A stretch of DNA of 64,000 nt. Origin: Phoenix dactylifera. Lineage: Eukaryota > Streptophyta > Magnoliopsida > Arecales > Arecaceae. The DNA lies in assembly GCF_009389715.1 (NCBI RefSeq), contig NC_052409.1:4763775-4827774 (forward strand). Reading direction: 5' to 3'. The notes beneath the pieces are model-generated. The model worked only from the letters and a program-made list of their open reading frames with translations. It ran no database searches and was not told the origin of the DNA. A program made the translations under genes and the position numbers. Shown here piece after piece: positions 1-12,448 of the stretch (within the stretch, counting starts at the first letter, position 1; the number at the start of each line of letters is the position of its first letter).

Positions 1-212
1 ATAGGTCTACACACAAAGAGAAGAGAAGGCCCATTGGGTGGCTCTAGTCGGACCTTTTTAGATGCTTAAGTCAGGCAATACTTTAGAACAATAGCATAAA
101 ATAGCAATAAAATAGAAAGCATCATGGTAGAGTGATCTTCCTGAACCGTTAGGCTTTGAGTGTCTGCCCTAGAGTACTTGGCTCGGGGTGCTCTACATGG
201 AAGTTCGGCATT
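1..212. other. Left-edge sequence, no gene seen
   Basis: Short open frames overlap here on both strands, but none resembles a known protein and none has a promoter or splice context. The end of the stretch (from about 168) already shows words shared with the 96-bp tandem repeat that follows, so it is probably a decayed outer unit of the same repeat. Confidence 0.4.
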
Positions 213-500
213 GGAGTATGACCTGGGAGCTCGGCATAGCTCTGGTCGAAGGTCATGGGTTCTAATCTCCAAGGACTTGTGTCATGATCACCAAAGATGC
301 GCGGACTGGGAGTATAGATTGGGAGCTCGGCATGACTCTGGTCGGATGTCGTGGGTCTTGAACTCTAGGGACTTATGTCTTGATCGCTAAGGATGCACGG
401 ACTAGAAGCAAACTGAGAGCTTAGCATGGCTCTGGTCGGATGTTGCATGTCTCAATTTTAGGGACTCGCGTCCTGATCACCAAGGATACATGGATTGGAC
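213..500. repeat. 96-bp tandem repeat, three diverged copies
   Basis: Three head-to-tail copies start near 213, 309 and 405. Each holds the words GGGAGCTCGGCAT, CTCTGGTCGGATGT and a GATCACCAAGGAT-like end, with roughly 75-85 per cent identity between copies by eye. Repeats of this kind often lie in the LTR or untranslated region of plant LTR retrotransposons, but no LTR ends, primer binding site or polyprotein could be identified nearby. Confidence 0.8.
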
Positions 501-539
501 GACCTCTAAGAACTAACATTCCGGTCTACAAGAACTTGT

Positions 540-1250
540 TGCCATGAGAGCTTGAAAGCCTCTTATAAAAAATTTCTTGTGCTTAGAAGCCCCTGGCTGC
601 TACTTTTCTTTTCTCTCTCATCTGCTCCTCTCTTTAGCTTTGTTTATAAAGAAGAGGGAGCGCGGATCCATCATTGCGTTATCATTCTCGCTTATATGTG
701 GACTCCGCCAAGGGTTCAAAAAAAAATTGAAATCTAATTTTTTTCAAAATGCTCGCTACTTGTCGGCCTGTGATGGACGGATCAGATTTAGGCCACATTA
801 TAATGGAACATCGAATAGCCGATGGGGAACAGAGTATGGAGCTATTTTTTTCCCTCGTGAGAATGTAAAATAAGTATATTGCTTTTGTTTATTTCATTAT
901 AAAGCATTAGATGCTATCTTTCTATCATTCTCTTCTTGGACATTTCCAGAGTAGTCTCTCTCGGTTGCGGCATTAGCGCCTTCCTCCGTGCTGCTGCTCG
1001 TGCCATTGGCCCGGATGTTGGATCTTGAAGGGGCCGAACAAAAGCATGGCCCCTCTTGGCCGGTGAGCGCAGGACGCAGAGTGGGGTCACAGATGGCGGC
1101 CAAAGAAACCGCACAAGTTGAGGTTGGAATGTCACATCCCGTAAATTTTGCCCGAGCATGTGCAAAAATCAAATCGTCCTCCGCTGCCGCACCTCAAAAG
1201 CCCAGACCCCACCAACCCCAGGGAGCCCAAGAGACGTAATGCTATTAATT
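540..1250. other. Possible retroelement-derived stretch, no gene supported
   Basis: The sequence has a TATAAAAAA near 564, a second TATAAAG near 645 and a moderately GC-rich part at 960-1240. Several open frames of 60-100 codons overlap on both strands, which is what non-coding GC-rich DNA gives. Its position next to a tandem repeat makes an LTR remnant possible. No polyprotein motif is visible. Confidence 0.3.
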
Positions 1251-1910
1251 GTGGGCTTATTGGGACTCGCATGGTTGGCAAAAAAAATAAATCAACAAAA
1301 AAATAAAAAACAAATTTTATTTGATTAAAATTTTGAATGAAAAAAAAAAAAGATGAAAAAGTTGTATTTTCATAAATATAAGATTTTTATATTTTATAAA
1401 AAAAATTATAGAGGACATGAAAAGTTACTTTACCATCGGTTGTGAATTAAATTTTTTTTTTCAAAAATATTTTTAAGTTATTAAAATTTATGGGCAAATA
1501 GGTATTCATGCAACTTTTTTTAGAAAAGCAGATGATGAAATAAAAAGCATCAACTTTTTTTTTTTTTTTTTGAGCATACTTGGATCGAGCATCAACTTGA
1601 CACAAAAAGCAGGTGATCCATATTCAAATAAGAACCAAAAGATGAGCAAATGTTGTGGTTAAGCTTGGGAGAACCTCTTGAGTTTTTGGCCTCAAGTGAA
1701 GTTTGTTGGGGACTCGAATTATCTAAGAGGGTATGTCAATCTTTCTTTGCAAATGTTACCACTTATTCTGAGTATACTATGCTATAATACCTTAAGCGCC
1801 ACTCGGCTCTAAAGATGAAGGTAGCAAGCACAACATTTTACCATTCACAATTGGTTACAATCTGACAAGAATTTGTATTGATTCCTGATTTTAATTTAAA
1901 TAATTATACT

Positions 1911-1946
<36 letters not shown>

Positions 1947-1947
1947 T
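1911..1947. repeat. Compound (CT)n-(GT)n microsatellite
   Basis: A run of CT dinucleotides passes directly into about nine GT dinucleotides. Confidence 0.95.
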
Positions 1948-1980
1948 TTGTAAAAGAAAGTATAATTAAAAATGCATATC

Positions 1981-2850
1981 AAACCAGAGCAGCCAAGGTA
2001 TTTCGACCATCATGATTGAGAAACTAAAAACATGATTGGGCAGTTGCAAGGGGGGGTGAAAGACTGATGATCTTTCGTACAAACGATCTAACTTGGTCCA
2101 TATCAAACAAGGGACCGAATACTGACAAGCCTACCAAAAAAAAAAAGGAGCTTTGGTACAAGTGTGAAGAGATTGAGATGGATGAAGTCCCTCATACACT
2201 TCTCTTGCATCTTTCCTCAAAATGATACATTGCATTTTCTTCATTTAAAAAGCTCAACATCATGCAAATAGCATTGTCCTTTGAAGGCATGTATCAAACC
2301 ATGCATGTGGCTTGATGGAGCCTATACTAATTTCTTATCGCAAGGGTCACAATCAAGTTGAGCTTGATCGAGGTTGAGTTTGATCAAAATTGGTTTGAAA
2401 CTAATTTCAAGCTTAAATCTTGAGGTCAAGCTTGATTTTTTTTGCCACTGTTTCAAGCTCAATTCAAACTTAATTTCGAACCGAGCTGAGCATGTCTAAT
2501 CAATTTGCTTGACAATCCTATGTTGATCCAAAATCAATTCAATCTTGAATCAAGCAAGATTCAGACTTGAATTAACGCTTGATGTCAAGCTTGATTTGAG
2601 CCTAAATCAATTAATTCAAAGACTTAAATTATATCTGAGCTGTATCGAGCTGAGCTTGATAAAGCTGGATCAATATTTGGCTCGACTAGGAATTAGTTTG
2701 AGCTTGCTTTATGAGTTTAAGCTTGATTTCTTTGGCTTGTTTTCTCAAGCCGATCTTAAGCCAAGCTTGGGCTGCTTTATTTGTTCAACACTCTACTTAT
2801 GGCTAAACTCTTAAATTTTGATGCTTCATATAGCAAGGTATTTAATAGCA
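1981..2850. repeat. 870-bp tandem duplication, copy 1
   Basis: This block is repeated directly downstream, starting at 2851. Shared landmarks include AGATATTTCGATCATCAT-like words, a TGAAGAGATTGAGATGGAT-like segment and an ATGCATGTGGCTTG-like word. The end is an AAACTCTTAAATTTTGAT segment found at 2804 and 4326. The second half is rich in TCAAGCTTGA and GAGCTTGATCGAG words, which form many short inverted matches. No coding function is visible; the 89-codon open frame inside (2545-2814) is not conserved in the second copy. Confidence 0.8.
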
Positions 2851-4370
2851 AATAAGAACAGCTAAGATATTTCGATCATCATCGTCTCTTTGTTCATGAC
2901 TGCTTGATCACACTCCGAAGCCACAATGAGACATTTGATTGATAATCTAAAAGCATGATTAGGCAGTTGCACAAGGATGTGAAAGACCGTGATGATATTT
3001 CGTGCAAAAGACCTAACTTGATCCGTATCAAACAAAAGACCCGATACTAAACCCTACCAAAAAAAAAAGAGCCTTGCTAAAAGTGTGAAGAGGTTGAGAT
3101 GGATAAAGTCTGTCATGCAATCCTCTTGTAACTTTCCTCATAATGATACATTCATTTTCTTCATGCATAAATCTCAATATCATGCAAGTGGCTTTGTCCT
3201 TTGAAAGCATGCACCAAACCATGTGGCTTGCTGGAGCCTATACTAATTTCTTGTGGCTTGATCGAGTTTGAGTTTGATCAAACTTAGTTTGAAACTAATT
3301 TCTAGCTTAATCCTCGTGATCAAGCTTGATTTGTTTACCATTGTTTCAAATTCAATGTATGCTTAATTTCACACTGACCTAAGCATAAGTCTAATTAATT
3401 AGCTCGATTATCCTATGTTGGTTCAAAATCAATTCAACCTTGAATCAAGCATAATTTAAGCTAAAACTAATTAATTCAAGAAATGAATATATATATTAAT
3501 TAAAGCATTACACTAACAATCCATTATCTATAAAATATATACAATATAAATTATACTCGAGCCATATCAAGCGAAACTTGATCGAGCCGGAACAGCTCCG
3601 CTGTAAATTGATTTTTTTTTTTTTTGGTGGAAACGGCAATTTCATGTAGCTCTAACGTAAGTACATCTTGCCAGATCAAAAGAAAGTAAAGAGTATAATG
3701 GAGGAGGTAAATCTCCTACAGAGGTTCAGATGATCTCTCCGGAGTACCGGATAACAAAAAAGGCAACCCAGTCGGCAGCACTGTTCGCTTCCTGAAACAT
3801 ATGTAGTGCCTGAAAATAGTTTATCTCCTGCACTAGTCTGTGAGTCTCACGAATAAGAGGGTGACCATCCCCATAACTATTCACTCTCCGAACCTACTCA
3901 ATCACCACAGAGGAGTCTCCCCGAGGCATATACGCTCAGATCCAGTACCCGCCTCGCATAAGAGATACCCTCTCAGGCTGCCCGTAGCTCAGCCCCAACC
4001 GCCCTGAGTCCGGGCGTGCGACGACCATCAGCTGCTATCAATCTGCCGAGATAGTCCCTGATCACGAAGCTAATACCTCCAGACATCCCGTCCGCCGACA
4101 AACTACCATTGAAATTCATTTTGAGATAGCTAAGAAGTGGGGGTTCTAATGAAACAAGAGCGAACTTGAACGCTGTGATAGCGAAAAAAGAGCCCCATAT
4201 GATTGATTGGAGCTTGCTTTATTAGTTCAAGTTTGATTTGTTTAGCTTCAAATCATGCTAAATTCAAGCCAATCTGAAGCCAAGCTTGGGCTACTCGGTT
4301 TATTTTGACATCCTATTTATAGCTAAACTCTTAAATTTTGATACTTCATGTTGCAAAATTATAGCAACGT
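2851..4370. repeat. 870-bp tandem duplication, copy 2, split by an insertion
   Basis: The block matches copy 1 from 2851 to about 3610. It resumes at about 4209 with GAGCTTGCTTTAT and runs through the AAACTCTTAAATTTTGAT word to about 4370. The interruption is the LINE tail at 3614-4201. The duplication therefore came before the LINE insertion. A small extra AT-rich tract near 3485-3560 also separates the copies. Confidence 0.75.
3614..4201 (-). mobile_element. 5'-truncated LINE tail with RNase H-like remnant
   Basis: On the minus strand the sequence ends in an A-tract (T-run at 3612-3625). It is flanked by the direct repeat ATTGATT at 3607-3613 and 4202-4208, as expected for target-primed LINE insertion. 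Reverse translation gives a decayed RNase H-type C-terminus with DSSVVIE, a stop, then HPLIRETHRLVQEI and FQEANSAADWVAFF. These are the features of the RVT_3 RNase H domain at the end of plant LINE open reading frames. The in-frame stop shows it is dead. A related copy lies at 47863-48348 and a third, more decayed one near 27.1 kb. Confidence 0.75.
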
Positions 4371-4570
4371 ATGATCAATGTTATAATATTCCTCAGTTGT
4401 ATCATGAAACGCCACAGAGGGATGCAGTTTCGCACGCCAGCTCGATCACTTAGACTCCAAAGAAAGACCCCGCAGGCTCGGATCAAACCCCCCCTCGTCA
4501 AGTCCTCAAACCTCTTAAAATTAAATTAAAACGCGTCAAGATCACAGCTCATTCCTCGCCCCTCCTCTCC

Positions 4571-4579
4571 TTATATATC
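4571..4579 (+). promoter_or_regulatory. TATA box of the TFIIB gene
   Basis: TTATATATC lies 112 bases before the ATG at 4691. Transcription would start near 4600 and give a leader of about 90 nt, rich in CT on the plus strand. Confidence 0.65.
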
Positions 4580-4690
4580 TACGCTGCTCCCCAAATCCCT
4601 GATTTCGGCCTTCTCTTCTCCCTCTCGTCTTCTCTCTTCTCTCCCGCGCCATCGCCCAGAGAAGAGAACGAGAGAGGGAGGGAGGGAGCG

Positions 4691-7600
4691 ATGGCGGACG
4701 CGTTCTGTCCGGATTGCAAGAGGAACACGGAGACGGTGTTCGACCACTCGGCGGGGGACACGGTGTGCTCGGAGTGCGGGCTGGTGCTGGAGGCGCACTC
4801 GATCGACGAGACGTCGGAGTGGAGGACGTTCGCGAACGAGTCCGCGGACAACGACCCCGTCCGCGTCGGCGGGCCCAGCAACCCGCTCCTCACGGACGGC
4901 GGCCTCTCCACCGTCATCTCCAAGCCCAACGGCGGCTCGAGCGACTTCCTCTCCTCCTCCCTCGGCCGCTGGCAGAACCGCGGCTCCAACCCCGACCGCT
5001 CCCTCATCATCGCCTTCCGCACCATCGCCACTATGGCCGACAGGTCCCTCTCTCGCCTTTTATCTGTCTGTATGACTGAGCTGATGTGAGAAAAATGGAA
5101 TTTTGAGGTAGATTTTTTGATGACAGTAGATCGATCTGGCGCTTGGATTTTGCTCCGATGGCGCTAAATTTTGATGGCCATGAGGAAAAATCAAAAAAAA
5201 TTCGTGGTTTTTGTTAAAGACTGGGAGGATTTTTGGGTCAGATGGTATGTTAAAAACTGGAAGTAGATGATACTCGATCGAGCAAGGTGGAATTTTAATG
5301 AAGTTTGACTAGAGATGTAGTTGAGATGGAAATTTGTTTGCCTGTCTTAGGACTGGATCACTGAGTTCTAAGAATGGTATGCAGAGGAAGGTAGAGAACT
5401 TTTTAGGAGTATATAGGCATACGAATTAGACTTTTGATTAAAAATGAAAGTTGGGTGTTGGATCCCCTTGCTAGGTATGGAGTATTCTTTATGAACTTTG
5501 TTTTTTGAGAATGTCTGAGACATTGATGCAATAATTGGGTACTCTGATCCACCCGTATGAATGCAACTAAGTAATCAGAGCTCAAGATCTTAGCTTGTCT
5601 CGTATTAGAAGGCTGGTTGCTGCGGAATCTAGATTAGTATATTGGGTTCATGTGATTCTTTTTGGATCACTAATTTGAGATCAATCACCTTTTACCTTTT
5701 TGTTGATCTTAGTCGCCCGCATGCTATTTGGTGTCACACAGGCGTTGCATATTGATTTTTCGCTTTAAAAGTATTTCCCTCTTTTGGCTGAAAAGTTTTA
5801 GGATTTTCCTCTGAGAGCAAGAAAGTCCTACTGGGGGAATTTTTGTTGGGGTCATCGAAAGGTGAGAGATTGAAGAGTCATCAAGGGGAGAGTGGCTGGA
5901 AGGACATTTGCTGCTGTATCTAAATAAATGCTTCTGAAATGAATTAGGTTTAATTATGATTTATGGGCATTTTATTTGTTTTACGACAGTTGATAAACAC
6001 TTCAAGGGGGCTTGATGGTACATAAGTCGCCAAGATATATTGAATTCTTTATATCGAAGATCTGAGAGGTTAAGCTGAGCTTACACCTTGCCAGAACCAT
6101 TATTTTTATATGGTTTGGGATTCAATTCTGGAGAAGGGGATGATTTTAATAAGAGGACCGGGCTTCATACAGGAAAGCCTATTAGAGAAATATATTTTGG
6201 GAGAATTGTTGGAGGCAGAAAATGGGGATGAGAGGAATTATTAAGCGAATGTCTTAGTGCATTATCTGTCTAAGAAGCAAAAGTGGGATTTTAATGGACT
6301 TGGGGTGTTCTAAAGTGATGAAAACCTATCTAGCTAAACTATAGATTGTTGGAACTAGAATTTCAAGAGGGATTCTGGCCAAAGTCATAGGTTCAAGAGA
6401 ACTTCAGGCCAGTTTTGGGCACATTTTTCTAGTTTCAATCTAGATCTGGACTGCAATTTCATAGATGATTGTTTTAGATGCATGGTATATACCTATGCAT
6501 CATTGTCGTAGGATACAAAAAAGGTGCCTTATGTTATGAGTGCTAATAAGTAGTGTTGCATGGCCACGGGCATAAGAGTCCGTGTCGGACACGCATCTGG
6601 GTATCTAGCTTGGCAAGAGCAAATATACAAGATACAGAAATATGTAGGTCACAAACAATAACTTTGAATAGATTATATGATGAATTATTAACATTGTAGA
6701 CTTTAAAATATTAAAAGGTAATATTTATTAAGTTGTTTCATCTTATACATAATTGGCAATGCTTCCTTGATGTTAGTGCTAACTAATTAGAAAATGGTCG
6801 ACTCATGTGACCATGATGATGCCACTCTTTATTTTATATGTGAAAAAGTAATCACAAGTATGTTATGAAAGGTGCAATGCCAATGAAGTTAGTGATGATT
6901 CATAGATTTCAAAAAGTAATAGTTGGCATAAATTATGAATTTTAAGATCAATGATATGCTATATTTTTTTGCTATTCTTATCAAAAGACATGTACCTAAT
7001 TCGAACTCCATACCTAACCCAAGCACAAAAAGTTTCATGACATTTCACAAGTTTTTTAACCTCCATCATTAATCCAACTTCAAGAACAACTAAATTGCAC
7101 TTCTCATTATATTGAGATTTGTGTAGAACCATTTATGACTCAGTGTTGGAAGAATTTGACTGTTCACATGTTTTTAGTATCCACAATGTAAGAATCAATA
7201 TGTATCTGAAGTGTCTGTTGCATATTCTCAGCCAAAAAAAGTGTCTAATGCATATCCATCTCGCTGATGATATGTCAATATGGATTTTCCAAGGTTGAAG
7301 CAAGTGTCTACATAACACAGCTTATAAGTTGGGTGACTGTATGATTACTTCCAAAGCAAAAGGGGTTAATTTATAACAATCATGTTAATGCGAGAAGAAA
7401 CATTTTCTTCCAATACAATGATATGCATTTTCTTTCCCAGACACAAGAAGTACTTATTCTTTAGTAGTATATTCTTATATTTCTTAATGCATAATACTGC
7501 AATGCACAGAACTGTAAGGTACATTAAAGAATAGGCTAATATATTATTGTCCTTAAGTAAGACAACTTTATAACTGAAATAGTAAACTCACTCTCTCACA

Positions 7601-10600
7601 AAGGTGTGTAGCTTTGTTGACTTGCTTGTTGCGCATATCTCCATTGATCTAAATTTCTTTGAAAGGCTTGTTGCAATCTTCTTTGTTCTCTTAATATATT
7701 GATCACTGAAAGACTAGGCTGACAGAAGAAAAAGCTACTCAATTAAAATTCATAACACAAAAAGGCCTTTTAAGATGTATGCTATTTGTCTTGAATGTCT
7801 TACTGAGTCAGGTACTCTGGGAAGTTGAATAATCCCAGAACAAATTAGTCATCATAAGACATTATTCACCATGCTTCACAACCTTACTTTTATTAAATCA
7901 TCAGTTAGAAAATTGGTTGTCTTAATATTCTCACAGTTCACTTTTGTATGTTATTTATATAATTTTTGAAGCTCTTTGTCGTTTCTTCTATTTTTACCAA
8001 GTTTAGGATAACATGCATGAAGGGTTCTGTGTTCCGAAGTTGATTATGTGCATTGAAAAAAATAGAGGTGCTTATGAATCCATTTGGAAATGTGTTGTTT
8101 AGGGACTCTTCTCTTTCCCTTTTTGTTATAAGATGATGGGATTTTGTAATCTTTAATTTGATACCAGAAACTGCAATGCATGAAACTTTCATGTCTTTGT
8201 TAATGTATCGTTAAAGTTTGTTTCTATGTAAATTTATTTATGATTTTGTCAAATTACTTTTTTTTTCAAGTGCAATGACTGTTGAACATAATAATGATCC
8301 AGTTGTTTTTTTTTTTTTTTTTTACCTTCCAGGTTGGGTCTTGTTGCAATTATCAAGGTACAAAACTTGTTTGGCTATCATTTCCAAGTTTCCATTATCT
8401 AGAAATTTTGTTACTTGAATATGGACTTCAAGAAAAATTTGTCTGATGTGGGGTGCTTTGATTTCTGAGACAATGGTAGTAAGCAAGGAATGGAGTCTAA
8501 GAATGAGAAGTTTCAACACTATTTATGTCCAGTAGTTGGAAGGGCATTACTATTGACTTTTAATGAAACTAGCTGCAATTAAGTTACAGTAGCATGTCTG
8601 AATCTTCCTATATGTTGATGGTCTTTTTTATGGACCATCTGTTCTCTCTTTTTTTCCTTTCTTCTCAGATTCTGTCCCTGCATGCTTGCTTGCTTTTGTT
8701 TCAGCTATATGTGTAGGCGAACAATATTTATGTTGTGAGAATATAGACTCTAGTTCTGAAGTTGCTTAAGAAGTTCGTTTTCTAAAAGACATTTTTTAAC
8801 GAGGTTTCTGCTTTACTTCTTCCTCCTATAGTTTCATGTACTTTATAGTTGACATTATAAATGCACATTTTGACAATATTATATAAAATATGTTTTAATG
8901 CATAATTACCATCTAATACTTGCTTAAGATTTCTTCTTTCATTTAGAATTTTGATATGTGCATGTGTTTAAACCTATTATAATTCAGCAGTCTAATTTGT
9001 CATTCTGCACTTCATTTTAGAAATACCTTCTCGTAGCTCATCTCTCTCTTTTCTGCTTTATTTGAGCTGTTGGATGATATTTAATTATCTATTAGTTGGG
9101 TTTTTGATTTGTATTATCAACTTATTTACTATATGTGGGTTTTCTTATATGTTGGCTTTCCTGTCTGTTACTTCTGTCATAGCAAATTGAAATTTCCTGG
9201 TTGTTCTTGATGTTCCTGGTGTCACTGGTCGTAAATTTCTTCTGTAACTTAGTAGTAGTTGGATGATAGTTCAAAACAATTATGCATAAGTAAGTTGAAG
9301 GGGCACTCAAGTTGAACAGTTTTTTTCTCAGATTAAATTTTTATTTCCCTAATAATAATTTTATATTTATTTCCTGAAGGACCGGGCTAATGAGATATAT
9401 AAAAAGGTGGAAGATCTCAAATCCATTAGAGGAAGAAATCAGGATGCAATTTTAGCTGCTTGCCTATACATTGCTTGTCGACAAGAGGACAGGCCTCGCA
9501 CTGTAAAGGGTATAGCTTGTCTAACTTCTTGACAAGTTTTGATTTTTCATCTTGATTGTACATAAACCTCCTTGTATTTGTTCCCCTTTAATTAGAGATT
9601 TGTTCTGTTGCCAATGGAGCTACAAAGAAGGAAATTGGCCGTGCGAAAGAGTTCATAGTAAAGCAGCTTGAAGTTGAGATGGGACGGTCGATGGAGATGG
9701 GTACCATTCATGCAGGAGATTTCCTGGTTAGTTTCAGCACTATAATTTCAAATATCTCATTTTGTTCTGCTAGAATTAAGTTAGATTTTAGTTTGAATTT
9801 GTACCACAGGATTAGCTTTATTTTGATATAGATTTTGATTTGCTTTTGTAACACAGGCTTTGCTTTATTTTGATAGTCTCAACATTAGAAGTTTCCATAA
9901 ACATGTGTCATGATCCTTCCTATGGCTTCTTTTTCTGGCCTTCTAAAATTTGCAGAGACGTTTTTGTTCACATCTTGGCATGACAAATCATGCAGTTAAG
10001 GCTGCTCAAGAAGCAGTACAGAAGTCAGAAGAGCTTGATATAAGGTACTCTTTTTGTAATGTTTAGTTTGAAGTTGCAAGCAACTGCCATATGCCATATT
10101 GCTTTTTGATCTTTTTTATGTGTAGTATAATACCAAATACTCTATCACTCTATTTGTATTTCCCCCCCCATGTATTCATCCGTGCTTTGTCTGTAAGATC
10201 AATTGACTTTAGGAAAAGATCTTTTCAAGCTTTCTCAAGACCTTGTGCACTGAGCAGGTTCACGGTCGCTGGGCTGGCCTTTTATGTGTTTCTGTAACGC
10301 TAATCTAGTATCTAGAATTTAGAAGCATACAATCTATCAAATTTATATTCGAAGTTCCAATTGTATCAGTTTACAGTAGTATTCAGGTTTTAGGTATATT
10401 CACGTTCATGTAAGTATCAGTCTTGTAGGGCATTGACCTTTAAATATGAATTGTATATATGAAACTTAGCTTCTAGAAGATTAAGAGCTATCATATTCTA
10501 ATATTCAAATTATTTGCAGGAGGAGCCCCATATCAATTGCAGCAGCTGTTATTTACATGATAACTCAATTGTCAGATGACAAGAAACCCCTCAAAGGTTC

Positions 10601-10803
10601 TGAGAACTCCTCGTCTATTTTGTCTGTTGCAGTTAAACTTGCTTGTATTAACCTGAATTTTTGTTGCAGATATATCCCTGGCTACTGGAGTGGCAGAAGG
10701 CACCATAAGAAATTCCTACAAAGATCTGTATCCCTATGCTTCAAGGCTCATTCCAACCTCCTTTGCCAAGGAGCAAGACTTAAAGAACCTCTGCAGCCCA
10801 TAG
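4691..10803 (+). CDS. TFIIB: Transcription initiation factor IIB (TFIIB)
   Basis: TFIIB binds the TBP-TATA complex and recruits RNA polymerase II to the start site, in the nucleus. Seven exons join in frame: 4691-5043, 8333-8357, 9380-9509, 9596-9726, 9956-10044, 10520-10596 and 10670-10803, giving 312 aa, the usual plant TFIIB length. Residues 1-40 are the zinc ribbon with C6, C9, C26 and C29, followed by the conserved [10 protein letters not shown]-reader/linker stretch. Two cyclin-like repeats follow: the first holds [19 protein letters not shown], the second [17 protein letters not shown]. The protein ends in DLKNLCSP, as in plant TFIIB. The ATG is the first in the transcript and sits in a GC-rich exon. 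Exon 2 is only 25 nt, and intron 1 is 3.3 kb. All junctions are GT-AG. The family call is from memory of plant TFIIB, and I am very sure of it. Confidence 0.97.
5044..8332 (+). other. TFIIB intron 1 (3.3 kb)
   Basis: This long AT-rich intron lies between exon 1 and the 25-nt exon 2. No coding sequence is visible. A stretch near 6540-7320 has GTGTCGGACACG and repeated GAAGTGTCTGTTGCAT / AAGTGTCTAATGCAT words and may be an old transposon remnant. A polypyrimidine run of about 20 T precedes the acceptor at 8332. Confidence 0.6.
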
Positions 10804-11160
10804 TTTGGTTTCAACCTGTTATACTGAACATGGAAATATAAGATTGATCGTTGAGGGTGATGCTGGCCGAACAAAGCATGGTTTGATTGATTTTGTGGAT
10901 CATTCAGTATTTGGTTGTGATCTTGATGAGCCTATGTACATCTGGCTTTTGGAAATGGACCTGTGGATGGAAACTAAACGGGACTACATCAAAAGATGTG
11001 TTTCATTTTTCACCGCATGAGGAAGTTGACCGGCAAAGGATGCAAAAGAATTTCTGCTTGCCCATCTCAGGGTAATCGTACTTTCCATTGTGACCTGGAA
11101 AAGGGGTCATTTTGATAATTGATATGAAAATCTTTGTTGAAGGTAACCAATAAAAAATAG
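10804..11160 (+). terminator. TFIIB 3' untranslated region with AATAAA signal
   Basis: After the TAG at 10801-10803, the first canonical AATAAA on the plus strand that I found is at 11149-11154. This would give a 3' UTR of about 360 nt. A cleavage site cannot be seen directly. Confidence 0.5.
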
Positions 11161-12400
11161 TATATATCATATGAGGGTAATAGTCTTTACCAGTCAGTGT
11201 GCATGAAAAATTGAAATTATGATCAATAATTTGCTTATGCAACATGTTTTTGCTCCAAAAACATTTTATTTGATAATTGAGACTATGCTTGAGTCTGATT
11301 CTTATGTTTAATTTTTTGTCAGACCCTTTGAAGAGACCATTTAATTTATAATGGAGCTTTTCATCTCATTCTTGGCATTCCATTATGCATTTGCTTTTCC
11401 TACCATCTTCTGTCGAATGGGTTTTTGTTGCTAATGCTTCTCAGAAATTGAAAAGGAGAACTTTTACAAGTTCTTATATGAAAAAAAATGTTTATGTTTT
11501 AATGAATCTAATTCAGGGGAAAGAGGAATTTGTCCATTCATATAATGTTTTTGTTAGAGTTCTCGTTTCGACTAACACACTAGTCTCTACCATGATAACG
11601 TTGCTCCATCCCTCCCTGGCTTCTTTTGCTATCAAACAAACTTATCTTTGTTCCTCTCTCCCAAAAGAACCACAAGAGTGCATGTGATAGAGAAGAGCAT
11701 TCAGTATCACTTTGTCATCATTAAAAAATCTTTTTTTAAAAAAAATAATGTGCTTGATACTTATGTTATTCTTATTTCATCGCAATTCAGATGGCAATGG
11801 AAAATTATGCACTAGGGATGCTCATGTGAACTAAAATGGGAGATTAATGTAAGTCTCGCATGCGCATTAAGGGAACAAGCATATGATAACAAAAATATAC
11901 TTTGAGAAGGCTGATGGTAACATGTCTACTCCAAGAATTTGTTATATCTTGTTGTCAACCATCTGTGTTCGTAGAGTATTCAGCTTTTTCACCCAATGCT
12001 AGCATCTCACATGATCTCTCAAGTGGGTTTTGTAAGTGTCTTCATCTACATATCATCCTAATATGCCTTATCTTTTCTATTAAGCATTTGTCATCCTACT
12101 TCGCCAATGTTGCTTCTCATCCTCCATATAGTGGTGTCTTTTTTATTGGGCGGCCAATTTAACTAGAGCCATTAGCATGTCAAAGTTAGGTTGGATCCAT
12201 GAGAAATCCAACAGGGAAGGTGGATACGTGCTGCTCTCTTACTTATGCGTTAATGGCATTTTCTATTTTTAATTGTTAAGAAATTGGTTGACATGCTTAA
12301 TCACATGGATCATAACTTGTTTTGTTTCCTTTCCTTTTTGGTGCTTGTCTCATTTCATATCTATCAATGAAATATGAGCTGGATTGCTGTCATTTTGCTC

Positions 12401-12403
<3 letters not shown>

Positions 12404-12446
<43 letters not shown>
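12404..12446. repeat. (TA)n microsatellite
   Basis: About 21 uninterrupted AT dinucleotides. Confidence 0.98.

Positions 12447-12448
<2 letters not shown>

Noticed and set aside
4571..5079. Open frames antisense or shifted relative to TFIIB exon 1
   Set aside because: They are shadows of a GC-rich exon whose true frame is fixed by the zinc ribbon.
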